Shown: in pieces, positions 55,309 through 64,000 of the stretch
How the letters are laid out: every line of letters starts with the position of its first letter
How positions within the stretch are numbered: position 1 is the stretch's first letter
Source of the DNA: Arthrobacter agilis
Lineage (GTDB): Bacteria > Actinomycetota > Actinomycetes > Actinomycetales > Micrococcaceae
NCBI RefSeq assembly: GCF_030816075.1
Contig: NZ_JAUSXO010000001.1
Location: 1,488,001 to 1,552,000, forward strand
DNA length: 64,000 nucleotides
Direction of reading: 5' to 3'
Program-made: the position numbers and the translations under genes
Notes under the pieces: model-generated
Seen by the model: only the letters and a program-made list of their open reading frames with translations
What the model was told of the DNA's origin: nothing
The model's database searches: none

Positions 55309-56339
55309 CGGTTGCCACCCGGCCGGGTGGCGCGTGCCTGCCCTGCGCGCTGCTCTTCGTCCCAGGCGCTGTAGGCGGTGACGATGTCCCCGACGAGGCG
55401 GTGCCGGACGACGTCGGCGGAGTCGAGTTCGCTGAAGTAGACGTCGTCGACGTCGCGGAGGATCTCGCTGACGATCCGGAGTCCGGAACTGGTCCCGTTG
55501 GGCAGGTCCACCTGGGTGACGTCGCCGGTGACGACCATCTTCGAGCCGAAGCCGAGGCGGGTGAGGAACATCTTCATCTGCTCCGGCGTGGTGTTCTGGG
55601 CCTCGTCGAGGATGATGAACGCGTCGTTGAGGGTGCGGCCGCGCATGTAGGCGAGGGGGGCCACCTCGATCGTCCCGGCCGCCATGAGGCGCGGGATCGA
55701 ATCGGGGTCCATCATGTCGTGCAGGGCGTCGTACAGCGGCCGCAGGTACGGGTCGATCTTGTCGTTCAGAGTGCCGGGCAGGAAGCCCAGCCGCTCCCCC
55801 GCCTCGACGGCCGGCCGCGTCAGGATGATCCGGTTGACTTCCTTCTGCTGCAGCGCCTGCACCGCCTTGGCCATGGCCAGGTACGTCTTGCCGGTACCGG
55901 CCGGGCCGATCCCGAACACGATGGTGTTGCGGTCGATCGCGTCCACGTACGTGCTCTGGTTGAGCGTCTTGGGGCGGATCGTCTTCCCGCGGGAGGTGAG
56001 GATGTTGACCGACAGGACCTCGGACGGCCTGGCAGCGCTCTGCGTCTTCAGCATGGTGACCAGCTGCTCGAGGACCTGCGGGGAGACGGTCGCGTTGTTG
56101 CTCGCCATGGTCTGGATCTCGCCGATGAGCCGCTCGGTGCGGAGCACGTCGGCCGAGGGCCCGGTGATGGTCAGCTCGTTCCCCCGCGCCTGCAGGCCGA
56201 CGCCCGGGAACGAGTCCTCGATCAGCCGGAGCGCCTCGTCGTTGGAGCCGAGGGCCTGCACCATCTGCTCCGTCGAGTCGAAGACGAACATCCGGGTGTC
56301 CAGTCCTGCCGCATTGATGCCAGTTGAAGATTCGCTCAT
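55305..56339 (-). CDS. phoH: PhoH family ATPase
   Basis: 344 residues. An N-terminal KH-like region (about 20-100) is followed by the PhoH ATPase domain with Walker [11 protein letters not shown] (143-152), [16 protein letters not shown] and Walker [11 protein letters not shown]. PhoH proteins are likely RNA-dependent ATPases working with YbeY. ATG at 56339 (GAAGG upstream) matches the family N-terminus; the frame's earlier start at 56558 would add an atypical extension. Confidence 0.94.
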   Translation of the reverse strand: MSESSTGINAAGLDTRMFVFDSTEQMVQALGSNDEALRLIEDSFPGVGLQARGNELTITGPSADVLRTERLIGEIQTMASNNATVSPQVLEQLVTMLKTQSAARPSEVLSVNILTSRGKTIRPKTLNQSTYVDAIDRNTIVFGIGPAGTGKTYLAMAKAVQALQQKEVNRIILTRPAVEAGERLGFLPGTLNDKIDPYLRPLYDALHDMMDPDSIPRLMAAGTIEVAPLAYMRGRTLNDAFIILDEAQNTTPEQMKMFLTRLGFGSKMVVTGDVTQVDLPNGTSSGLRIVSEILRDVDDVYFSELDSADVVRHRLVGDIVTAYSAWDEEQRAGQARATRPGGNR

Positions 56340-56812
56340 AGCTCGGCCGTCCGGCCTTCGATCGCCCTCATTCGAGTAGTCGTACACGTGGTGACGGTGG
56401 CTGCGCCCGCCGCGGGTCCCGCGCTGGACCAGCGCTCGGACCGACAGCCGCAGAGATGCCAATCCTACGTCATGGTCCACTGCCGCCTCCTGTGTCAACA
56501 GGAGCCGGAGGCCTTTGATTCCCGGCCGGACATGGTGCAGGGACGTGATCTGCGGCATCCTACCCGGAGACCGAGTTCCACTCGGGTTTCATCGCGAATC
56601 GGCAACGGCTTCGTATCGATCGGGTTTCAGTCCCGCCCGGTGGCGGTCTTCCTACGGGTGCGTCCTCCCGCCCTGTGCCAAGCTGAATGAGGCCCGGCAG
56701 CGGGACCGGCTCCCGGTCCGCGCCTGCACCGACTCCAGCCGTCGATGCGCTGGACCGCGAATTTTCCAGGAATCGATCCGCGCACCTGTGCGCCTGACGG
56801 AAGGGGGCCGGC
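56340..56812. other. Intergenic region between divergent phoH and the GerMN-type gene (473 bp)
   Basis: The phoH promoter and the promoter of the GerMN-type gene must lie here. It is less GC-rich than its surroundings, notably 56560-56650 (TTTCATCGCGAATCGGCAACG). No tRNA, conserved RNA or credible coding frame was recognised; the open frames that cross it have no ribosome sites. Its length is unusual for this compact genome. Confidence 0.5.
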
Positions 56813-57788
56813 ATGAGCGAGCAGGACCCCCTGAAGCGGAGCCGCCTCGGGCTGCCCGGCATCCTCCTCGTCTCCGGCGGCGTGCTCGTCGCCAGCAGCG
56901 TGTTCATCGTCCCGAACGTGGGGCTGTTCCAGGGCGGCGGGCACACGACGGCGATCGCCGAGCCCTTCGCCACCGCCGCGCCCGAGGGCTCCGCGCCGTC
57001 GGACCCCTCCGTCCAGACCCAGGGCGCCGCTGCGGGACCGGCCGAGGCGCAACCTCTGCTGCCCGTGTACTGGCTCGGGGACGTCGAGGGCAGCGACCGG
57101 CTGTTCCGCGAGTTCCTCCCGCCTCCGGAGGGGGCCACGGGTGATCCGATCGCCGATGCGGTGCAGCTCATGACGGCGGGGCGGCCCCTGGATCCCGACT
57201 ACCGCTCCCCCTGGCAGCAGGCTTCGAGCGTCCGGTCCGCGATCTCCACCAAGAACGTCATCACGCTGGACATGTCCTCGGATGCGTTCTCGTCCCGCCT
57301 GGACGAGGACGCAGCCCGCCTGGCGCTGCAGCAGCTCGTCTACACGGCGACCGCCGCGGCATCGAACGCGGGACTCATCCCGGGGGGCGAGTCGAGCTCC
57401 GTCGTCGTCCTCGTGGACGGGGCGGCCGACGTCCGCGCCTTCGGCGCGGTCGATCTGGTCGGCGAATGGACGCGGGACTCAGCGGCGCTGGGCGCCCGTC
57501 TGGATCATCGACCCCCAGCAGGACGTGGAAGCGGACACCGCCGGGCTGATCATCCACGGCGTCGGTCCCTCGTCGGAGGAATCCGTCGGCTGGCGTATCG
57601 ACCGCGGGGAGGACAGCTCCACCCCGGGCCCCACGGGACTGTTCCGCGACGGCTCGGTGGACATCGCGGACGGGGCCTACTCCTTCTCCGTGACGCTGCC
57701 ACCGGGCCGGTACGAGGTCACCGTGACCGTCCCCGACGGCGACGGCGACGGCGAGGCACAGGATTCCAAGAGCGTCACCGTCAGGTAG
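56813..57788 (+). CDS. GerMN/Gmad2-type lipoprotein-like secreted protein, broken by a +1 frameshift
   Basis: The first frame (from ATG 56813) gives an N-terminal membrane segment (LPGILLVSGGVLVASSVFIVPN), an Ala/Pro linker and a GerMN domain (about 80-225: VYWLGDVEGSDRLFREF, LQQLVYTATAA). After about residue 225 it turns into Arg/His/Pro-rich nonsense. The frame starting near 57489 (APVWIIDPQQDVEADTAG) continues with a typical Gmad2 (immunoglobulin-like spore-germination) domain to the stop at 57788. One extra base within 57484-57489 (GCGGCGCTGG) accounts for it; removing it gives 324 residues. The role in non-sporulating actinobacteria is unknown, probably envelope-related. Confidence 0.78.
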
Positions 57789-57839
57789 ACGGGGTCGGAT
57801 CGGGGACGCCCGGCGCGGCCGGCATGACCGGGGTGTCCG

Positions 57840-58607
57840 CTACCAGCGGTCGAGCAGGTGGTTGAGCAGGACCAGTGCCGCCGGCCCGGCGGACGACGAC
57901 CGCAGGACGTGTGGTCCGAGGCGCGCCGTCCGGGCTCCGACGGCGCGGAGCTTCCCCAGCTCGGCGTCGCTGATCCCGCCCTCCGGGCCCACGACGACGG
58001 CGGTCGACGAGGGCGCGTCCAGCACACCGGAGGTGCGCAGCGCCGTCACCTGAGCCGCCAGGGAGGTCTCCGCGTCCTCGTGGAGGACGACCATGCGGTC
58101 CACCGACGCCGCCCAGGTGGCGAGCCCGGAGGTGTCCACCACGCCGTGCACGTCGGGGACGAACGAGCGGCGGGACTGCTTGGCCGCGGCGCCGACGAGC
58201 GACACCCACTTCTGCCGGCCCTTCTCCGCCTTGTCGCCGCGCCAGCGGACGATGCTGCGCTCGGCATGCCACGGTACGACGGCGTCGACGCCGAGCTCCG
58301 TGGCGGCTTCGACGGCCTGCTCGTCGCGGCCGCCCTTCGCCAGGGCCTGCACGAGCACGAGGCGATGGAGCGGTGCGGGGTCCTGGCCCGCCGTCTCCAC
58401 CTCGAGGTCGACCGTCCCCGTCCCGACCGCGGCGATGACGCCGCCGATCCGGTAGCCGGCGCCGTCGGACACGTCGATCCGCTCGCCCGCGGTGAGCCGT
58501 CTCACGGTGGCGGCGTGGCGCCCCTCGTCCCCGCCGAGGACGAACACGGTGCCGGGTACGGCGGACCGGACGGTCTCACCCGGACCGAAGAAGAGGGGCC
58601 GCGTCAT
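57840..58607 (-). CDS. rsmE: 16S rRNA (uracil(1498)-N3)-methyltransferase
   Basis: 255 residues. An N-terminal PUA-like domain (about 1-80) is followed by the SPOUT knot methyltransferase domain with VVVGPEGGISDAELG (SAM-binding loop) and LGPHVLRSSSAGPAALVLLN at the end. It methylates U1498 in the decoding centre. It starts 2 bases after dnaJ and so belongs to the hrcA-dnaJ operon. Confidence 0.94.
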   Translation of the reverse strand: MTRPLFFGPGETVRSAVPGTVFVLGGDEGRHAATVRRLTAGERIDVSDGAGYRIGGVIAAVGTGTVDLEVETAGQDPAPLHRLVLVQALAKGGRDEQAVEAATELGVDAVVPWHAERSIVRWRGDKAEKGRQKWVSLVGAAAKQSRRSFVPDVHGVVDTSGLATWAASVDRMVVLHEDAETSLAAQVTALRTSGVLDAPSSTAVVVGPEGGISDAELGKLRAVGARTARLGPHVLRSSSAGPAALVLLNHLLDRW

Positions 58608-58609
58608 GG

Positions 58610-59740
58610 TCAGCGGTTCCCGAGGCGCTCCCGGAGGCGCGCGAAGACGCCCGAACCGCTGCTGGCGAGCTGTCCGTCCGTGTACTCCTCGCCGCGCAGC
58701 TCCGCGAGCCGGCGCAGGAGCTCCTCCTGCTGGTGGTCGATGTTGCGTGGGGTCTCGACGTTGAGGTGGACGCGGAGGTCTCCCCTGCCCTGGCTCCGGA
58801 GGTGTGTGACGCCGAGCCCGCGCAGCGTCAGGATCTCCCCCGACTGCGTCCCGGGCTTGATGACGAGCTCCTGGTCGCCGTCGTACGTGTCCAGGTGCAC
58901 GCTGGTGCCGAGCGCGGCCGCCGTCATGGGGACGCTCAGGGTCACGTGCAGGTCGTCGCCGTCGCGCAGGAAGGTCGAGTCCGTGTTGACGCGGATCTCC
59001 ACGTACAGGTCGCCCTGCGGCCCGCCGGCGATCCCGGCCTCGCCCTGCCCGGCGAGCTGGATGCGCGTGCCGGTACCGACGCCTGCGGGCACCTTGATGG
59101 TCAGGGTGCGGCGCGCGCGGATGCGGCCCTCACCGCTGCACTCGTGGCAGGGGCTCGGGATGACGGTGCCGTAGCCCTGGCAGGTACCGCAGGGGGCACT
59201 CGTCATGACCTGGCCGAGGATGGACCGCACGGCGCGCTGGACCTGGCCGGAGCCGCCGCAGATGTCGCAGGTGCGGACGGAGGTGCCGGGCTGGCAGCAG
59301 CTGCCGTCGCACGTGGGGCAGACCTCCGCGGTGTCCACCTCGATCTTCTTGTTGGCCCCGAAGACGGCGTCCTTCAGGTCGATGCGGACGTTGATCAGGG
59401 CGTCCTGCCCGCGGCGGGTCCGCGTCGGGGCTCCGGCCTGCTGGCCGCCGCCGCCGAAGAAGGTCTCGAAGATGTCCTGGAACGCGAAGCCGGAGCCCGA
59501 GTAGCCGGCGCCGTACCCGTTGTCCGTGCCGTTCTCGTTGCCCGTCGTGTCGTAGACCCTGCGCTTCTGGGGGTCCGAGAGCACCTCGTAGGCGTGCGTG
59601 ACGCGCTTGAACTCCTCGGCGGCATCGTCCCCCGTGTTCACGTCCGGGTGGAGCTTGCGCGCCAGCTTGCGGTACGCCTTCTTGATCTCCTCGCCGGTCG
59701 CACCCTGCGCCACACCGAGGACCTCATAGTGATTACTCAC
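58610..59740 (-). CDS. dnaJ: Chaperone DnaJ
   Basis: 376 residues, type I. The J domain (1-70) has the catalytic HPD (KLHPDVN). The Gly/Phe region has [18 protein letters not shown]. The zinc-finger region (about 135-210) has four Cys-rich motifs ([31 protein letters not shown]), followed by the C-terminal substrate-binding domains. It is the DnaJ2-type copy found with hrcA in actinobacteria and stimulates DnaK ATPase. It is probably controlled by HrcA through the upstream CIRCE. Confidence 0.96.
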   Translation of the reverse strand: MSNHYEVLGVAQGATGEEIKKAYRKLARKLHPDVNTGDDAAEEFKRVTHAYEVLSDPQKRRVYDTTGNENGTDNGYGAGYSGSGFAFQDIFETFFGGGGQQAGAPTRTRRGQDALINVRIDLKDAVFGANKKIEVDTAEVCPTCDGSCCQPGTSVRTCDICGGSGQVQRAVRSILGQVMTSAPCGTCQGYGTVIPSPCHECSGEGRIRARRTLTIKVPAGVGTGTRIQLAGQGEAGIAGGPQGDLYVEIRVNTDSTFLRDGDDLHVTLSVPMTAAALGTSVHLDTYDGDQELVIKPGTQSGEILTLRGLGVTHLRSQGRGDLRVHLNVETPRNIDHQQEELLRRLAELRGEEYTDGQLASSGSGVFARLRERLGNR

Positions 59741-59826
59741 TCGTGCACATCACTTCCTGTTGGAGACTTCTGTCTGCTGCTCGCCGGAACCGGCGGAAAT
59801 GCCTGGGTGCCCCGGAGGGCACTCGC

Positions 59827-60840
59827 CTACTCCTCGAGGATCCTCGAGAGGTAGCGGGCGACGGCGCGCACGGCGGCCATCGTCGTCGGGTAGTCCATGC
59901 GGGTGGGCCCGAGGACCCCGAGCTTCGCGCCGGCGTCCGGCCCGTAGCCCGTGGCGACGACGGAGGCCCCCGACAGGCCCCCGTAGGGGTTCTCGCTGCC
60001 GATCCTCACGGAGATGCCGCGGGCGTCGTACTCCATCTCGGACAGGAGCCTCAGCATGACCACCTGCTCCTCGAGCGCCTCGAGGATGGGGCCGATGCTC
60101 AGCGGGAAATCCCCGGTGGAACGGGCGAGGTTCGCCGTCCCCGCCAGCAGGATCCGGTCGTCACGGCCGAGCCCTGCGAGCTGTTCCAGCGCCCTGATGA
60201 TCGTACCCCCGTGCGCCCTCAGTGCGGGAGGCAGTTGCGCCAGGGCGACACCGAGTTCGGCGGGCAGCCCGGACAGCTTCACACCCGACACCGCGGACAG
60301 GATCCGCTGCCTGAGTTCCGCGAGTTCGGCCTCCTGGATCGCGGCCGGGGTCCGTACGATGCGCTGCTGGACGGTGCCGTTGCTGGCGATCAGGACGACC
60401 AGGATCTGCTGCGGGGCGAGCAGCACGAACTCGATGTGCCGGACGGACGCTCCCCCGACCCGGGGGAACTGGACGACGGCGACCTGGTTGGTCAGCTGTG
60501 CCAGCAGGCGCACGGTCCGGTCCATGACGTCGTCGAGATCGTCGGCGCCTTCCAGCAGCGTCTGGATCGCCTTCTTCTCGGGAGCCGAGAGCGGCTTCAC
60601 CTCGGAGATGCGGTCGACGAACAGGCGGTAGCCCTTGTCCGTGGGGATGCGGCCCGAACTGGTGTGGGGAGCCGCGATGAGGCCCTCCTCCTCGAGGACG
60701 GCCATGTCGTTACGGATGGTGGCGGACGAGACGCCCAGCCGGTGGCGGTCCACGAGTGCCTTGGAGCCGACGGGCTCCCGGGAGTGGACGTAGTCCTCGA
60801 CGATGGCCCGGAGTACCTCCAGGCGTCGTGGTTCGCTCAT
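59827..60840 (-). CDS. hrcA: Heat-inducible transcription repressor HrcA
   Basis: 337 residues. The N-terminal winged helix (RRLEVLRAIVEDYVHSREPVGSKAL, then HRLGVSSATIRNDMAVLEEEG) is followed by a GAF-like domain to the end. HrcA represses heat-shock genes by binding CIRCE. GGAGG lies 9 bases before ATG 60840; an in-frame start at 60924 would run through the operator. It is autoregulated through the CIRCE just upstream. Confidence 0.96.
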   Translation of the reverse strand: MSEPRRLEVLRAIVEDYVHSREPVGSKALVDRHRLGVSSATIRNDMAVLEEEGLIAAPHTSSGRIPTDKGYRLFVDRISEVKPLSAPEKKAIQTLLEGADDLDDVMDRTVRLLAQLTNQVAVVQFPRVGGASVRHIEFVLLAPQQILVVLIASNGTVQQRIVRTPAAIQEAELAELRQRILSAVSGVKLSGLPAELGVALAQLPPALRAHGGTIIRALEQLAGLGRDDRILLAGTANLARSTGDFPLSIGPILEALEEQVVMLRLLSEMEYDARGISVRIGSENPYGGLSGASVVATGYGPDAGAKLGVLGPTRMDYPTTMAAVRAVARYLSRILEE

Positions 60841-60904
60841 TCCTGACTCACCTCCGGGTCTGTTCCTCTCCATGCGGGTGCGTTCTGCGGGCGGCCCCGA
60901 GCGG

Positions 60905-60931
60905 TTAGCACTCGACACACCCAAGTGCCAA
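60905..60931. promoter_or_regulatory. CIRCE operator (HrcA-binding site)
   Basis: TTAGCACTC (60905-60913), 9-base spacer, AAGTGCCAA (60923-60931): the left arm is the consensus; the right arm differs from GAGTGCTAA at two positions. It lies 65 bases upstream of the hrcA start and should couple hrcA, dnaJ and rsmE to heat shock. A second TTAGCATT-like half-site occurs near 60955-60962. Confidence 0.85.
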
Positions 60932-61016
60932 GTCTAGTACGTGCGGGCCGATTGTTAGCATTGGGACCCGGGCAGCGGCAGACCGCCGCAGCCCTCACGG
61001 GAAGGACGCGCACGGC

Positions 61017-61868
61017 ATGGACTACGGCTGGGGAGCACAGGACATCGCGGCTCCGAAGCGGGTCAGCCTGCCCGACGTCCCGGTGGAGAAGGACATGGTC
61101 CTCGAGGACGTGCAGAGCGGCTTCGTCGGCGCCGTGGTCCGCGTCGAGAAGTCAGGCGGGCTGCACGTCATGGTGCTCGAGGACCGGCGCGGGAAGAAGC
61201 GCACCTTCAGGCTCGGTCACGGGTTCCTCCTCGACGGCGATCCCGTGCACGTCGTCGCGCCCGTCCTGCGCGCCGCCCCGGCGTCCACGCGCACCGCCTC
61301 CGGATCGGTGCGGGTCGACGGCGCCCGTGCCCGGACGGCGCGCGCCAGCAGGATCTGGGTCGAGGGCCAGCACGACGCCGAACTGGTGGAGAAGGTCTGG
61401 GGCGACGATCTCCGGCTCGAGGGGATCGTCGTCGAACCGCTGCACGGGGTCGACGACCTCGAAGGGGCCGTGCGCGCGTTCGCGCCCGGCCCGGAGCGCA
61501 GGCTCGGGATCCTCGTCGACCACCTGCTGCCGGGGACGAAGGAGTCGCGGATCGCCCAGCAGGCGATGACCGTACCCGGCGCCCGCAACCACGTCCTGAT
61601 CGTGGGCCACCCCTACGTGGACGTCTGGCAGGCGGTGAAACCGGCTGCCCTGGGGCTCGACGCGTGGCCGGTGGTCCCCCGCCACCAGGACTGGAAGACG
61701 GGCATCCTCGCCGGCCTCGGCTGGCCGCACCACAACCAGGCAGCCGTCGCACACGGGTGGAAGCGGATCCTCGCCGGCGTCAGCACCTACGCGGATCTGG
61801 AGCCCTCCCTGCTGGGCCGGGTCGAAGAGGTCATCGATTTCCTGACCGCCCAGCCGGGGACCGCCTGA
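61017..61868 (+). CDS. DUF3097 family protein
   Basis: 283 residues matching the actinobacterial DUF3097 family: the N-terminal VEKDMVLEDVQSGFVGAVVRVEK (about residues 24-46), RIWVEGQHDAELVEKVWGDDLR (about 117-139) with the Toprim-like acidic motif EGxxD, and LGILVDHLLPGTKESRIA. The EGQHD and LVDH segments resemble Toprim folds (inference), so an RNase M5-like or DNA-processing role is conceivable; no function is established. It is divergent from hrcA and shares its upstream region. Confidence 0.88.
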   Translation: MDYGWGAQDIAAPKRVSLPDVPVEKDMVLEDVQSGFVGAVVRVEKSGGLHVMVLEDRRGKKRTFRLGHGFLLDGDPVHVVAPVLRAAPASTRTASGSVRVDGARARTARASRIWVEGQHDAELVEKVWGDDLRLEGIVVEPLHGVDDLEGAVRAFAPGPERRLGILVDHLLPGTKESRIAQQAMTVPGARNHVLIVGHPYVDVWQAVKPAALGLDAWPVVPRHQDWKTGILAGLGWPHHNQAAVAHGWKRILAGVSTYADLEPSLLGRVEEVIDFLTAQPGTA

Positions 61869-61948
61869 GCCGTCCGGCCCCCGCCACCCCGTATCCTTGA
61901 AGCACACTCCCGGGGGAGAGTTCCCGCCAGCCACCAAAGGAACCGAAG

Positions 61949-62365
61949 TTGTCCAACACCGCCGACCACCAGCACCACGGCCGGAACGAGTCCCGTCCTG
62001 CGTTCGAGGGGACGCCCGCGACCGCCCTCCCCCTGACGGCCTCCGAGGACCGCCAGTACGCCACGCTGGCACATTTCGGCGGGATCCTGGGGTTCATCCC
62101 CTCGCTGCTGATCTACCTCATCTTCAAGGACCGTGGCCCCTTCACGGCGCAGGAGTCGAAGGAGGCGCTCAACTTCACGCTTCCGCCCACCATCCTGGCC
62201 CTGGTCGCGTGGCTCCTGTCGCTCCTGCCGGTCATCGGCGGTGTCTTCGCCGTCGTCAATGCCCTCATCTGGGTCGTCATCGCGATCTTCTCGGTCAGCG
62301 CGGGCATCCAGGTGAATCGCGGACGCCCGTACCGCTACGCCCTGAACCTGCGCCCGATCCGCTGA
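61949..62365 (+). CDS. DUF4870 membrane protein
   Basis: 138 residues. A polar N-terminus (about 1-35) is followed by three membrane helices with the family patterns ATLAHFGGILGFIPSLLIYLI, ESKEALNF and VFAVVNALIWVVIAIFSVSAG. The start is TTG at 61949 with AAAGGA 8 bases upstream; no ATG or GTG allows the conserved N-terminus. The function is unknown, likely membrane-associated. It is a single gene between DUF3097 and the convergent hemW. Confidence 0.85.
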   Translation: MSNTADHQHHGRNESRPAFEGTPATALPLTASEDRQYATLAHFGGILGFIPSLLIYLIFKDRGPFTAQESKEALNFTLPPTILALVAWLLSLLPVIGGVFAVVNALIWVVIAIFSVSAGIQVNRGRPYRYALNLRPIR

Positions 62366-62421
62366 GCGGCCGGCACCCCTGACCCGGCGCGGCGCTCGCG
62401 TCCCGCAGCGGGGGTGGCGGA

Positions 62422-62439
62422 CCGGCCAGGCCTGGCCGG
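62422..62439. repeat. Perfect 18-bp palindrome between convergent genes
   Basis: CCGGCCAGG followed directly by its complement CCTGGCCGG, located between the DUF4870 and hemW stops. It may serve as a weak bidirectional terminator (loop formed by the central bases) or be incidental GC-rich symmetry. Confidence 0.55.
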
Positions 62440-62484
62440 GACAGCACCCACCTCCTGTGGTCCGCACTGGATCCGCGCGGCGCC

Positions 62485-63714
62485 TCAGTCCGGCAGGAGC
62501 CGGCGCACCACGGCGTCGGCGAGCAGCCTGCCGTTGAACGTCAGGACCAGGCGGCCGGCGAACGCGGCGGCCGGGTCGACCAGTCCGTCGGCGATCAGGC
62601 CGGCGACGGCCCTGCGTCCGGTCGCCGTCAGGGACTGCGTGGACAGCCCCTCGCGCAGCCGCACGCGCAGCATGACGTCCTCGACGTAACGGTCCTCCGC
62701 CGACAGCACCTCGCGGCCCGCCGCGGGTGACCGCCCGGCGCCCAGTGCGTCCGCGTAGGGACGGGGATGCTTCACGTTCCACCAGCGGGTCCCGCCCACG
62801 TGCGAGTGCGCGCCCGGGCCGGCTCCCCACCAGTCGCTGCCCCGCCAGTAGGCGAGGTTGTGGCGGCACTCGTCCGCGGGCGTACGTGCCCAGTTGCTGA
62901 CCTCGTACCAGTGCAGACCGGCGGCCGTGAGCATCTCCTCGGCGAGGGCGTACTTGTCCGCGTGGTCGTCGTCGTCGATGGGCGGGACCTGGCCGCGCCG
63001 GATGCGCGAGGCGAGCCTCGTTCCGTCCTCGATGATGAGGGCGTAGGCGGAGATGTGGTCCGGTCCGTAGGACAGGGCCGTGGCCAGGGTGGTGCGCCAG
63101 TCCTCCAGCGACTCCCCCGGCGTCCCGTAGATCAGGTCGAGGCTCACGGCCAGTCCGGCGTCGCGGGCCCACTGCACGGCCTGCGGGACGCGCTCGGGCG
63201 CGTGCGTGCGGTCGAGCACCGCGAGGACGTGCGGCACGGCCGACTGCATGCCGAAGGACACACGGGTGAAGCCGGCCTCCCGCAGGGTGCGCAGGGACTC
63301 GGGGGTGACCGAGTCGGGGTTTGCCTCGGTGGTGACCTCCGCGTCCGGGGCCAGCCCCCACGTGGCACGCGCCGCGCGCAGGATCGAGGCGAGGTCCTCG
63401 GCCGGGAGCAGGGTGGGGGTGCCTCCGCCGAAGAACACGGTGGACAGCGGGCGGGCGGGCACGCCGGAGGTCTCCAGCACGCGCGCGCCGAGCTCGATCT
63501 CGGCGAGCACGGAGCCCGCATAGGCGTCCTGGGATGCTCCCCCGCCGAGCTCCGTGGCCGTGTAGGTGTTGAAGTCGCAGTACCCGCACCGGACGGCGCA
63601 GAACGGGATGTGCACGTAGAGGCAGAAGTCGCGCTCGAGCGCACCATCTGCCGCCGTGGGCGGCAGGAGTCCGTCGTCGGGCGCCGGCAGGCCGAGCGGC
63701 AGCGCGCTAGGCAT
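62485..63714 (-). CDS. hemW: Radical SAM heme chaperone HemW
   Basis: 409 residues. Radical SAM domain with the cluster motif PFCAVRCGYCDF (CxxxCxxC, about residues 37-48), GGGTPTLL, and the C-terminal HemW domain with YEVSNWARTPADECRHNLAYW and WWGAGPGAHSHVGG-type segments. It lacks the extra Cys of the true anaerobic coproporphyrinogen oxidase HemN; HemW transfers heme to respiratory proteins. It lies 30 bases after the lepA stop on the same strand. Confidence 0.92.
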   Translation of the reverse strand: MPSALPLGLPAPDDGLLPPTAADGALERDFCLYVHIPFCAVRCGYCDFNTYTATELGGGASQDAYAGSVLAEIELGARVLETSGVPARPLSTVFFGGGTPTLLPAEDLASILRAARATWGLAPDAEVTTEANPDSVTPESLRTLREAGFTRVSFGMQSAVPHVLAVLDRTHAPERVPQAVQWARDAGLAVSLDLIYGTPGESLEDWRTTLATALSYGPDHISAYALIIEDGTRLASRIRRGQVPPIDDDDHADKYALAEEMLTAAGLHWYEVSNWARTPADECRHNLAYWRGSDWWGAGPGAHSHVGGTRWWNVKHPRPYADALGAGRSPAAGREVLSAEDRYVEDVMLRVRLREGLSTQSLTATGRRAVAGLIADGLVDPAAAFAGRLVLTFNGRLLADAVVRRLLPD

Positions 63715-63744
63715 GCCGGCTCGCCGCCTGGGAACCGTTCGGCA

Positions 63745-64000
63745 TCACTTCTTGGCTTTGTCCTTCGACTCGTCGGATGACAGGGCGGCGATGAAGGCCT
63801 CCTGGGGGACCTCGACGCGGCCCACCATCTTCATGCGCTTCTTGCCCTCCTTCTGCTTCTCGAGGAGCTTGCGCTTGCGGGTGATGTCACCGCCGTAGCA
63901 CTTGGCCAGGACGTCCTTGCGGATGGCCCGGATGCTCTCGCGCGCGATGATCCGTGCCCCGATCGCGGCCTGGATGGGCACCTCGAACTGCTGGCGTGGG
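63745..64000 (-). CDS. lepA: Elongation factor 4 (LepA), C-terminal part only
   Basis: The frame is open to the window edge. About 84 residues are visible: [50 protein letters not shown] and the end [11 protein letters not shown]. This is the LepA C-terminal domain that enters the ribosomal A site. The rest lies outside the window. Confidence 0.92.
   Translation of the reverse strand, partial: PRQQFEVPIQAAIGARIIARESIRAIRKDVLAKCYGGDITRKRKLLEKQKEGKKRMKMVGRVEVPQEAFIAALSSDESKDKAKK

Noticed and set aside
57282-57488. Separate upstream start for the Gmad2 frame
   Set aside because: The frame before 57484 is unlike protein, and the GerMN reading frame covers it; the Gmad2 part is simply the shifted 3' half.

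Overview
The window is high-GC DNA, dense in genes and rich in ATGA/GTGA start-stop overlaps, GTG/TTG starts and probable leaderless promoters. Gene order and content point to an actinobacterium, most likely an Arthrobacter-like member of the Micrococcaceae (inference). The evidence is a split bcc-aa3 respiratory set (ctaE-qcrCAB on + and ctaC-ctaD-ctaF on -), actinobacterial families DUF3043, DUF3054 and DUF3097, an HrcA/CIRCE heat-shock operon, and the block lepA-hemW-hrcA-dnaJ-rsmE ... phoH-ybeY-CNNM-era-LCP-leuA-recO-uppS. No tRNA, rRNA, CRISPR, prophage or insertion sequence was seen.

Region 1 (1-5.5 kb) is accessory: a split-barrel flavin-binding protein, a DUF4389 membrane protein, a DUF2231 membrane protein, a CYTH-CHAD protein, a 71-residue orphan with its own terminator, and a VOC protein. 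Region 2 (5.5-13.9 kb) is one tightly coupled operon: an oligopeptide/nickel-type ABC importer (lipoprotein, two permeases, fused double ATPase), an NtaA/DmoA-type flavin monooxygenase and a DszC/SfnB-like flavoenzyme. Its leader folds as a SAM-I/SAM-IV clan riboswitch followed by a terminator, so I read it as an organosulfur scavenging operon switched off by S-adenosylmethionine. Region 3 (13.9-21.2 kb) holds a MOSC protein, two convergent AraC-type regulators with overlapping 3' ends (one behind a five-copy 17-bp tandem repeat), a YcaO enzyme followed by a NodB-fold protein with a collagen-like Gly-Thr-Pro tail, and a divergent DHA2 exporter. The YcaO/NodB pair is the most likely undescribed biochemistry here.

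Region 4 (21-29 kb): SHOCT protein, M17 aminopeptidase, cardiolipin synthase, an orphan MbcA/ParS/Xre-type antitoxin-like protein, isochorismatase-like hydrolase, secreted helical protein, DUF3054, a stand-alone Lrp ligand domain and trpD. Region 5 (29-40 kb) is the respiratory supercomplex regulon in two opposite operons separated by unrelated genes. A palindrome TCTAC-N5-GTAGA occurs before trpD/ctaE and before qcrC, with a one-mismatch copy before ctaC. ctaD carries an apparent +1 frameshift near its 3' end.

Region 6 (40-64 kb) is housekeeping: erpA, M20 dipeptidase, DUF3043, pyrD, alpha/beta hydrolase, uppS, recO, leuA (with an unusual leader), M13 metallopeptidase, LCP ligase, era-CNNM-ybeY-phoH, a GerMN/Gmad2-type protein broken by another +1 frameshift, rsmE-dnaJ-hrcA under a CIRCE element, DUF3097, DUF4870, hemW and the 3' end of lepA. 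The two frameshifts are both single-base insertions, so sequencing error must be excluded before treating them as biology.
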